Shown here piece after piece: positions 48,150 through 59,200 of a DNA stretch of 64,000 nt. The stretch covers positions 17,006,035 to 17,070,034 of the forward strand of contig OY848918.1 in assembly GCA_963693285.1 (NCBI GenBank), given 5' to 3'. Numbering within the stretch: position 1 is the stretch's first letter; every line of letters begins with the position of its first letter. The translations under genes and the position numbers were made by a program. Under the pieces are notes generated by a model. That model worked only from the letters and a program-made list of their open reading frames with translations, was not told where the DNA came from and did not search any database. Source of the DNA: Xestospongia muta. Taxonomy: Eukaryota > Porifera > Demospongiae > Haplosclerida > Petrosiidae.

Positions 48150-49560
48150 GATGACTATTACAACAACTTCAAACCTTAAGTTAAATACAATAGCTATTTT
48201 TTTAACTTTTTTATGAGTAGAGACACTACACCAACTTTGTAATAAACTTGACATCATTCCTATATTATAAAAATGACTACTACAATTAATTTTAAAACTT
48301 AAGTTACCATATTAACTGTTTCTTAAATTTTTCCATTATTTCTGGGCAGAAACACCACACCAACTTTGTAACAGCCATGGCCATATTCCTATATAATAAA
48401 CTAAATGATTACTACAGACAAATTCAAATCATACATTACTAGCAAACATTGTTTCTTAAATATTTTCTGTTATATCTAGGTGAGAAGACACCACAGCACT
48501 TTGTAATAGCTTTGGCCACATTCCTACATTATAAGGATGACTATACAGACAACTTTAAAACATAAGGTACCAGAAATAGCTGTTTCTTTAACATATTCTG
48601 CCATTTTTGAATAGAGACACTAAACCAACTTTGTAAAAGACTCAACCACATTCTTATATCATGAAAATGATGATTATAAACAAATTCAAATTTTAAGTTA
48701 CCAGCAATAACTGTTTCTTGAACTTTTTATGATATCTCTGGGTGGAGAATGCACACCTACATTGTAATAGCCTCAACCACATTCCTATATTATAAAAATG
48801 ACTATTACAGACAAATTAAAACCATTATAGTTACCAGCAATAACTGTTTTAAAACACTTTGTTTCTTAAAATACTGGGTGGAGACACCACATTCACTTTG
48901 CAGTAGCTTTGGCCACATTGCTATATTATGCCACATTGCTATATCATAAGAGATAACTATTGTAGGCAACTTCAAACTTTAAGTTACGAGAAATAACTAC
49001 TACTTTAACATATTCTGCCATTTCTAGGCAGAGACACTACATTGACTTTGTAATAGACTCGATCACATACCTAAATTCTAAAAGTGACTATTACAGATTA
49101 TTTCAATCCTTAAGTTACAGCAATAATATTTCCTTGCCATTTCTTTTATTCTTAGGTGGAAACACCACACCCACTTTGAAATAGTCTTGGCCACATTCTA
49201 TATTATAAAATGACTAAAACAGACAACTTCAAAACTTAAATTACCTGAAATAACTTTTTCTTAATTTTTCTGTTATTTCTGTGTGGAAACATCACACCCA
49301 CTTTGTAATAGCCTCTGACACATTCCTACTTTATAAAATGAAAATTTTTAGACAAATTCAAACCTTATGTTGCCAGCAATAACTGTTTATTTAACAATTT
49401 CTGTTATTTATAGTAATAGCCTTAAGCACATTCCTATATTATAAATGACTATTACAGACAACTTTAAAACTTAATTTACCAGAAATAACAGCTTCTTTAA
49501 CACATTCTGACATTCTGTGTGGACACATCACACTCACTTACAATTACCACTATTGCATTG
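48150..49560. repeat. Minisatellite of about 120-130 bp units
   Basis: Around eleven diverged units. Each has CACCAACTTTGTAATAG, CACATTCCTATATTATAAA, TGACTATTACAGACAA, TTCAAACCTTAAGTTACCAG and AATAACTGTTTCTTAA in that order. No reading frame is conserved across units. Confidence 0.9.
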
Positions 49561-49569
49561 CTATATATA

Positions 49570-51615
49570 GAGTTAAAGCGTATAAAAGAGAAATGTAGAA
49601 AAGGTAATGAACTAGTTAGCTCAAACTAACTTGTAACTACTTTTGCAGTTAAATATTGTTAATATTACACTTACTTTAAAGTGTTTATTTGTATCAACTA
49701 AGTCTTTACATTCTACTCTCTTCTATGTCCCAGTATGAGGTAAATAACTCAGAGAGAATGGGGCACTTACACCACGAATTCCTAACAGTCATGAGGCAGG
49801 TTCAATTTTTAACCTTTTTTACATTTTAGAATTAATCATTATAATAATATATACAAGTACATGTGTAAGTTCAAAACTAAAATGTATAAGAATTTATAAG
49901 ATATTAATAAATATAGTAATTATGACTAACACAATTTATATTAAATTCCTTATTTAATTTTTACTTTATTGCTTGTTTACATTCACAAAACAAATAAGAT
50001 ATTGATTTCCTTTAATGACTACACCCTCCTCTTTCTTCTCTACAGAAAGACTAAGTACTACTTCCTTTTTCATCTCCTTGTGCAACAGTCACTTTCTTTT
50101 TGCTTTGTAATGTATTATCAACTACAACCTATAGAAGAGACCATAGTTATTTTACACATATACATTCCTATATAGTTATATCATATGGAAACTCAATGAT
50201 CTCTCCAGAATTTTAACTATTAACCTAGTTTTATTTTCTGGTGAGTAAAGGTATAATACATGAGTGTTTATGGTTCATACAATGGAATGTCCATTACTTT
50301 CATACACTATCTATGATATTAATCTGGTCATTATTATTGATGTTTCTGCAACAGTAAAAACAATGATTTCTCAATTATTATATTTCAATAACTTTTCAAT
50401 AAAATATCTGCAGTTGATTATAAACTGCTACTACACCACAAATGTATTTCTTTTGTATATATAACTGACAATAAATAAGAAGACACTAATTATAATAATT
50501 TCATTTTATATTAGAATATGTAATACAATTGACACAAATATTATCAGTTGAAAAGCATATAATAGTTTCATTATGTCATATATACCATATAAGGCTAAGT
50601 CCTAACCAAACTGCAAGTGTTTCTATAATGCAACAATTCCTATTGTGAGTTATTTTATGACTTGAAAACTTTATAGTAAAATATTTAAAGTAACTGTCAA
50701 TCCTATATGTATATATCATAAACATTTATTCCAGTAGATAATTATTTGCAAATAGCTACACAGCACTACCTTTAAAATATATCACATAAATATTTGTCTA
50801 TCTATAATTTTTGATGTAACATTTTAACTTGACTTGTGATAGCTTATTGTAATTTTAAGAAATCAATGGACTTTTCTTTTAAAGAGACCAACTACAACAG
50901 CTCTGATTTCTATTCTAGACATTTACTATAACCTTTTGGACTGAAATTCTTTAATTTGCCCTGTATCCATTAACCTACAGAAAGCTTGCAACAGCATACC
51001 ACATCCAATTTTACTGCTCAAATTTAAAAACATGGGGCTTGATTTGTTACTATTTTATTTATCTGGCCATGTACAATATATTGTCACTAATGGTGTTTGT
51101 TCAAAAAAAATACCAGTCACTTCAGGAGTACCTGCGATGGTCAGTACTGGATCACTTATTTATCATTTCTAATTTAAATAGATAATTATTAATACTCTTC
51201 CCTTCTCTTCTGAAAGCATAATCCATCTCTATACTTATGAAAAATAAAAGTATTGTTAAAGCCAATTATTATATGTGATATAGTGTGTCAGCTTCCAATC
51301 TAATTTATGGGGCAAATGCAAAGAAAGTAAAAGTTTAAAATGGAAACTGTAGCTATTAGATGACAAATTAAGAGTAAACAAGTAATAGAAATGTATGATG
51401 TTACAGACATTTACACAAGTCATAAATTATGACAAAAGAGGAATGTTTAAATGAAATAAAATTAGCATGTATAATAAACTGAAATAGTTGGTTGTATTAA
51501 TGACAATCTGTTTGGATAATTATAATCATCAAACAAAAGTTAGCTAATGTGTATATCAAATGTAATAGAAACTTTAAAGTAATATAATTAACGTAGGAGA
51601 AAACATCTCATATAT
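49570..51615. other. Noncoding stretch
   Basis: AT-rich. A good GTAAGTG donor-like site lies on the minus strand at about 49757, but no exon could be built on it. Confidence 0.45.
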
Positions 51616-51619
51616 TTAA

Positions 51620-52445
51620 CCTCGCTGTGCGTGGGCGCATAGCGAGGGTACTGTAGTCTGTTTGTGTGTGTGTGTGTGTGTGTGTGTCTGTTACCAGAGT
51701 TGTTTTTTTGAACTGCTATAACTTGGCAACCGAAGCATTAGCAGCTACCAACGTTTAGCAACGAATAGAAAAGCATGTGGACTTTACAACAGTAGTGTCA
51801 AGAACATCGTCAAGGAAAACAGAAGCTTAAAACTCGCAAAAGAATTTTCAGGCTGCAGAGGTCAAGTGCCGTTTCTCGAAAAGTAAAAAACTTAACGTGG
51901 AGATTTTTTAGTATGTTGTAAACAATCTCAGAGGAATACGGATCAGCAAGACAGAAGGCCGTTGGTCGAAGTAATCGTTAGAAAAGTTCTGAAAAATGTT
52001 TTGTGGACTTGGAGCGAAGTAACGCATTCAGGAAACGTCTCCAAGCACTGAAAAGACTGCTACTAATAGATAATATATCGATTTATATTTGTACCACGGG
52101 ACGTTTCCAAAGAAGGTTTCATCTTCAAGTTACAATAAATTTTGTATATGAAATATTGATAGATTTTAAAGGGTCATGTAAAGACTCAGAGAAATTTTTC
52201 ATCACGAAAGTAGCACTTAATCTTGCTTGGGAATTGAATGATACTATCACTTATTCAGTTACTGCTTCACAAACATGGCAAAGCTAGAAATCAAGCAACA
52301 ATTAATGAGCATATACAGAATGACAAAGCTTGCCATTTTATAACCACACCTTCTGGAATGTTGATAAATTTTCTTGCAATAACAACATCATAGCTGGGCC
52401 TAAGCTGGCATAGAATTTATAAATAACTTAGAAACTACAGCGAGG
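51620..52445. mobile_element. Nonautonomous element with CCTCGCTGT / ACAGCGAGG ends
   Basis: The two 9-bp ends are exact inverted complements, 826 bp apart. The left end also carries GCGCATAGCGAGGGTACTGT and a GT microsatellite (51661-51687). The interior is GC-richer than the flanks. A 94-codon open stretch at 52003-52287 starts at GTG and has no recognised domain. No clear target duplication was seen. Confidence 0.6.
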
Positions 52446-52449
52446 TTCG

Positions 52450-54505
52450 GCACTTTGGTGCCTTTCATTGTGTTTGTAAGTCATTACTAACTATCAACAT
52501 CACTAAAGATTTGGTTTAAAAGCTGTAGGGTTGTGATTATTGACAAACAGTACTAGCATAGTTTCTCATGTACAAAAATGCTTAAATTTTTGGCCAAAGT
52601 TACACAAACTTTGATGATAGTCTGCTGCATAATTATACATTTTACTTTTATTCGAAATATTAATTGAACCTGTTTTGGTAGTTTTAAATGGTTAGTGGTC
52701 ATGTTCACAAGTACTTGTGACACTTTTGCCATAATATAAACAGTATTATATATAGTCAACTTTAGTTCTGTTATATAAATAAAACAATATAAGAAGTATG
52801 TTATATAATTAATAGCATATTAACTGTATATACACACAGTTACGAGTTTACCATAGGTCCTATCAGAAATCAAAACATTAGTCATTACAGCAAATGTTTA
52901 GCGCAAGTTAGCAGATCTTTTCCTCTATGTATCAAAAATGGCCTTAGTATTACAACAACTATGAAACACATTATATACATCTGTATCAACACAAAATCAA
53001 GAAGAATTTTGACTTTTGGTCTACAATTACTATCTTGTTTCATTAAACATTGTACCTACTATTTGTATGAATGGATAGATATAGACAGATTGAAGGATTT
53101 GATAGATAGTTGAATAAATTGAATAATTGAGATGAGTACAGAAACAGATAAAGATATTGAACAGTTGATAAGTATCATAAATTGATTAAGATAATGGAAA
53201 TGATTTTTAAAAGTTAAACAATCAGGCATTGAATAGATTAATCAATCAATAGATGTGATATGTTAATAATTGATTAATTAAAGAAATCTAAATATATGAA
53301 TTGTTTTACATGTTACAGATATACTTCTATGGTGTTTGTAGAAAATGTAATATTTAAAAATAAGGGTGACATATAAAATCTAGATTGGTGACTTTTGTAT
53401 TTGTAGTAATCATTGTTGGGGTAATTGCAATTAGTTGTAACCTTACATCATTCATAAAAATTGTAATTGTAATTGCAATTGTATACCTGTAATTGAGAAG
53501 TAGTTGGATGGCTAAGCTACTACACAATAAATCTAGTATAGTAAAAGGTCGTCACATCATGTAATGTACACATGACCATAATTATTATGACAAAGAAAAG
53601 TTGAGAAGTCTGCTATTTTTGAGCACTACTGTGAAATCTCAAGGGGTGATGAATTTGTAGAAGAAAAGTGCAAATTGCACAGTAACCTTCAAGCACAATG
53701 TCATGACTGATGTAGAGCACTTGTGTCGGGTACTGATAATAGCTATTGTAATTGTGTGTAATTGCTATCAATTTTTGTTGTAATTGCTGTGTAAGATGTA
53801 ATTAGCAATTGAAATTGAAACTGGGTGATCAAAAAAGAAGTAATGGTAATTGTAATCAATTACTTTTTTATGGTAAATGCCACAAGACTGGTAGTAATGT
53901 ATATAGTCAGTATTTATATTGCTGCGATAGTAATATCATTGTTCTAACTAAGCCTGTAATCTTTTCACCTCCTCTATTGTATACATGATGGATTGTGGAC
54001 ATATGATTGTTTAATAAATAGATGAAATGATAAGTAAAATGTATTCATTAATCCTTTCATCACATCATTATTTAACATATATAACGTAGTAGATATTTTA
54101 GACTTTTAATTATTTTTTATTAATAATTTTATTTACTTACTTTGGTACTGTATTAACTAGTTAACTTAGCAAAGACGTGAATTTTTTATATAAAATATGT
54201 GAAAAATTTATTTGTTACAATTGCTAACAGACAATGAAATGGTTGAGTATTTGGTAATTCTAAACAGACAGTACAAAGTCTAAAAAATATTTGTATGCAT
54301 GAACATCATTAGAAATCATTTAAAAGATAACGATATCCTATTTTACATTATATTGTAATAAATATAATTTTAGTGAATGTAGTATTCAAACTCTAGCATG
54401 CTAAAATAGCATTTCACATAAAATAGTATATAAATACTTTGTTTTAGAAATTCATATAATTATATATCAAACAGAATGAAACAATAATTATTTTAGAAGT
54501 AATGT
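52450..54505. other. Noncoding with a GTAATTG-rich segment
   Basis: Positions 53400-53870 are full of TTGTAATTGCAATTG-type words on both flanks of a plainer middle, a pattern seen in old hAT-type or other transposon ends. No transposase frame is left, so this is only a suspicion. The rest shows nothing. Confidence 0.4.
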
Positions 54506-54509
54506 ATTA

Positions 54510-55021
54510 GGGTGTCCAACCATAACTCAACATACAAATATTTTGTCTAAAATTTTGGTATAAGAAGAGTTCTTACCTTGTTTATAATTTATGCGAAGTT
54601 TGCAATAATTTTGTTTTCTTAATGCTTTATAATGATAATTTTATTGTGCACGACTCAATTGAGGCATATTTTGTCACGTGATCAATGACGTAGGCATACA
54701 CTATGCAGCACTTTTATACTCAAGTGTCTTATTCGACTTCTTTTCTTGTACTATTGCACAGGTATGTTATGTCATTCCAATTTAAATTCTTGACTTAAAT
54801 AAAATATCCTATAAACGTTTGAGTTGGCAATAATATCAATTAGTCAATGTCATGTGACCAAAATATGCCTCAATGGGTGGTGCACAGTAAAATTATCATT
54901 ATGAAGCATCGAAAAAACAAAATTATTGCAAACTTTGCATACATTATAAACAAGGTGAGACCTTTTCGTATACAAAGGTTTTATACGAAATGTTTGTATA
55001 TTGAGTTATGGTTGGACACCC
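54510..55021. mobile_element. Foldback MITE of Tc1/mariner type
   Basis: 512 bp, starting GGGTGTCCAACCATAACTCA and ending with its reverse complement. The inverted repeats extend about 170-180 bp on each side with minor differences. TA flanks both ends (54508-54509 and 55022-55023), the target duplication expected for Tc1/mariner. There is no transposase. The open frame at 54847-55065 is just the right arm. Confidence 0.88.
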
Positions 55022-55023
55022 TA

Positions 55024-55760
55024 AATGTATATATTATAGTTATTTATTTTCCAGACTTTCAGTAGTCTTGAGGTTATTATATATTATAATTTTTTTATTA
55101 CTTTTCCTGATACTAAGAAAACGTTCATGCGAGGGTTTTTAATTTTTTGCATACTATAATTCAATTTTTTTAAAATTAAACCCAATAAATAACTACAATG
55201 ATAATTTTTTTTCTCGTATAATAACGTTTTACTGTCAAAGTTACTAGCATTTAATTTAGTACCATAATGTATTCTTTGCTTATAATGATTACAAAGAAAA
55301 CTTATATCAAATTAATTTCATGCAAAGAAACTGACAACAATGTAAATATCTAAAAGAGGAACAAATACTAAATCTAAAACACAACATACATTTCTATAAT
55401 AAAACATTTTTATAAAGACTTTGTAAAATTTTACAATAAACATTAATAAGGAAAACACAGAAAATTTAAACTTAACAGATGTAACACACTACCTAAAATG
55501 GGTATTTGGCCATTATACAAAAAATCTAATAAAATACTAAAATGAAATCATAAATTATGAACACGATTGAAAGTTAGTACAAAAACATTAAAATTACAAA
55601 AACAACCACAAATAACAAACCACAGTGACTAAAGTGAAATTATTATACTGCAAAAGCAAACAAATGTATATTAAAGGAAAATAGTTTTAAACACTATCAA
55701 AATATCCATACATGTTAACTTTTAACTTGAAAGAAATAACCTTCAATTACAAAAGGTCGT
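55024..55760. other. Noncoding 3' flank of gene 3
   Basis: AT-rich, with several AATAAA-like words on the minus strand (for example near 55430 and 55620) that could end the gene 3 transcript. No gene was seen. Confidence 0.4.
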
Positions 55761-56222
55761 TTAACTGCAACTTATGGAGCTAAAAAAATGCATAATACTT
55801 TCGGCTATAGAAGGTTCAAACACTGGTGGTAATTCTACTGCAATCTTAATTGTGCCCCAGGTAACATTAGTAGTTTTTTTGTCAAACCAAATTTGAATGA
55901 CATCAGAGAGTTTGTCAGTATTGCGACTCCTTTCATCACATATATTTTCTAGATCGCCATGACTTATTCTGAGTGACTGTCCTATTTGTTTCCATTTATA
56001 TCTAATTGGATGTAGCAAACGAAGGAGATCTAACTTGTTCTCTGAAATGTGAAAAAATTATTATAATTATTATTAATTTATTGTCTATTAACTTTATAAA
56101 TAATAAGTTATAATATAATCATAAGGTACAAATACAGATATAGTGTCAAGAAAACCTACCAAACTTGATTGGAACATGGGCCAGGTTTTCACACTCAATA
56201 TCTGAAATAGTGTCATGAATGT
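55761..56222 (-). CDS. Gene 3 IEC linker and terminal Death-fold exon
   Basis: 56160-56222 encodes DIHDTISDIECENLAHVPIK. 55761-56041 encodes NKLDLLRLLHPIRYKWKQIG, then LRISHGDLENICDE, KLSDVIQIWFDKK, TNVTWGTIKIAVELPP and a last helix, with stop at 55761-55763. The W-K-IG, IW-D and TWG pattern marks a Death-fold, more divergent than those of gene 2. Confidence 0.75.
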
Positions 56223-59200
56223 CTGCATGAAGTAAGAACAAAAGTTTTACAACAATTTATTTGTTACAGTTATTTACATAAATAGTACATTACTGTTTAA
56301 CATCAAGTAAACACTGGCCTGAGTCAGATTGTTCCTCTAAAAGTGTGGCACTATAGTTGACTTTGTTAAAGTCTTTTTTGGAAACACTACCTTCAGTTCC
56401 ATGCTGGTCGTGTGGTTCACATCTAGATTCATTCAGTGATGAAAAGGAAACAGGCTTCTTTGGAACTAAACAATGAAAAAGAGTTGGAAATGACTTCTAT
56501 TACATTGAACTCTTATGAATTGATAATAACATAAAAGAAACAATGAAACAATAAATAAGTTTCTCTTATCATGACTTGCTTATGCCATTTGGTATTGTCA
56601 TTGTCTATACAATATTATGTATTTAAAGTAAAAATGTTAATACCATGTGCATCTGAAACAAGAGGGACTTCAACTAATTGGATTTGGCAAGCTGATGTTT
56701 GATCTGTAATTAAAAAAAAAAAAATCAGACATAACATACTAAACACAGCATACCTTTGTGTCCAGTAAACCAATGTCCCTCTTTCTCTGTATCAAGTGGT
56801 AAAGGCTCTAATTCTCTCATTAATGTGCAATGAACATATTTAGAATGAATTAACTTTGCTGGATGTGGCTGTATACTTAAATCTGTCATGTGATCATGAT
56901 GTCTACACAACAGACTAACTGTAAACTTGAGAGCAGAAGGCTTATAAGACAGGGGATTAGCACAGGATGATACAGCTTCATTCATTGTATGGCGTATGAC
57001 ACTACAATTACTGCTAGGAATTCCAGTAAAGTAGACCTCCATCCAAGAAAGAGAATCAACCAGCAAAAGTGACCCTCCTAATTCATCAGATACCAATTTC
57101 ACTCCATAACGTAATTGATTTGAGAATTTTGGTGATGAACCATCTAACGCAAAGGTTGGAGGAGTCTTCCTATTTAATAAGGCTACTACAGTAGCAGGGA
57201 ATACCCCCTATATCATAAACGCAATTGTAGAGTTATGAATAACACATATGACAAAACTTACCTGAGGTACAACTTTGTTTTCAAATTGAAGCACCATTGG
57301 CTGGCATGTTTTCTTAAAACGTTTCTTTTCTTCCTCTGTAATATGACTACTGGGAAGAACTGCTGGTATAAAATACTGCTGTGTTGATGAAGTTGGTATA
57401 GTCTCCGTTAGATTCTTTAAAGGACTGACAATGCAAAGATGTGCCATTAACTCAAGGAAATTATTCTTAGTGAACAAACCCTCAACAAACTGGACATTCA
57501 CCAGAGCATCGAGCAATTTACTTTCAAATATGCCTTTGTGTCGAAGCTGTTGATTCCATCCTGGGTAGGGAGCACAATCTTTGAAAATTTTACATTTCAC
57601 AGGATCAACAAACGAAGCTCTAATTATGCTTGTAACCAAGTTGACTAGGTACTGTGGATTGGTGAATATAACATTATCATTAACGTCAGGAAAGTAAAGA
57701 ACTAAAGACAAGTAGTTGAGGTATTCAACACAGTGGGTTGTATCAAAAGCTTTCATTTTCAGCTCTTGACCAATCTCAATACACCTGCTAAGAGAGACTA
57801 TACCATGATCCATCTTCTCTGCCACTTCTTTGAGACGTAATTCAAAGACATACCATCGAATTGGTATTTCTACTTCAGCAGCAACATTTTCGTAACTGGT
57901 AATACGTGATCGGATATCCTCAGAGATTTGCTTCCTGTTCCTTTTGCATGTATTATCAACAGGAAAAATTAATTCATCTTCTGATTCATTATAGAATATG
58001 AAGTGATCACGAAAGTCATGTAAAACACGTAGCAATTGAGAATTTTTTTCATGCAGTGGCTCTAATTCCTTGAACAGAGTAGTGATTCCATGTGTATTAT
58101 CATAATTCGTACCAACAATACAGAAAAGAGGCTTAAAATCAATTTTGTTAAAACTTTTGGCAACTGTGTGCTTTGAATCAATTTTGTCAAAATCTTTCGC
58201 AACTGTGTGCTTTGAATCAATTTTGTCAAAACCTTTAGCAACTGTGTGCTTGGCTGATGCTATAGAGCGGACAAAGTATTCTATCAGCTGAAGATTGGTC
58301 ATCTGAAGCAAACTAGGCTGATGTACAACTTGACCATCGACAGAGTACAGAAACTTAGGCTTACTGCTCAGAAACTCATTTAATTTTGTGACAATGACAT
58401 TGAGGCAATTTCCGCGAAGAAAAGCCCGTGAAACATCAGCAAATTGAGGCTGACCTCCGCTATCAAGGACGTGTATCCACGTTGACGCATGCAAGCCTTT
58501 TGACGTATTACTTTTTGCCAAAACGTCAAGTATTTGGTCAGAGAAATAAGGAGCATTAGAATCAATAATAGAGTTGGGATCTAAATTAGTGGCACCATGG
58601 GCAATTGTATGGGTCATAAGCTCAACAGAAGCAATATCTTCTTGATCGGTATGTTGAGCTTCTATAAATGATGTGGGTACATCGCGACGTTCATCCACAC
58701 TAGATGGTGTGCTAGGAGTAGACTCCTTATCAACTTCACTAGAGTCAAAAAAATTAGGTAAAGCTTCCATTACTTTCCTCAATAATTCAACTCCTTCCAT
58801 TCTCTCCCAAATACTTCCATGCTTTTCTCCAACTACACGCTCAATTGCACGGATAGGTCTACTGGCAATAGCTGTGCTGTTATGATACTCTGGAGCTGGC
58901 CAATTGAAAAGTAAATGCAGAAAAGAAGTTTTGCCAACACCTGGAGGACCCATTAGTACCAACTTGATAATTTCTACAATAACAGACCCTTCTCTTAAAG
59001 CTTGTGCAAATGATTTAGCTGATTCTGTAGAAGAGAAATGTAAGTCAACAATAATGAGAAATAACATAATAAAAATGTGTGATACATTTAATACAAAGAT
59101 AATTTGATGAAAGTATCTTTGTATTAAACACATTACATTATGTTATGTAATATATAATTAGTATAAATGTGTTATTATAATAGCACACTTTTATTAATTA

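Noticed and set aside
52003..52287. 94-codon open frame inside the CCTCGCTGT element
   Set aside because: It begins at GTG, shows no domain and has no splice or initiation context. It was kept only as part of the element.
53400..53870. hAT element with BED-type zinc finger
   Set aside because: The GTAATTG-rich flanks are suggestive, but no zinc-finger or transposase frame could be read and the ends are not defined.
54847..55065. 72-codon open frame
   Set aside because: It is the inverted arm of the TA-flanked MITE plus flank.
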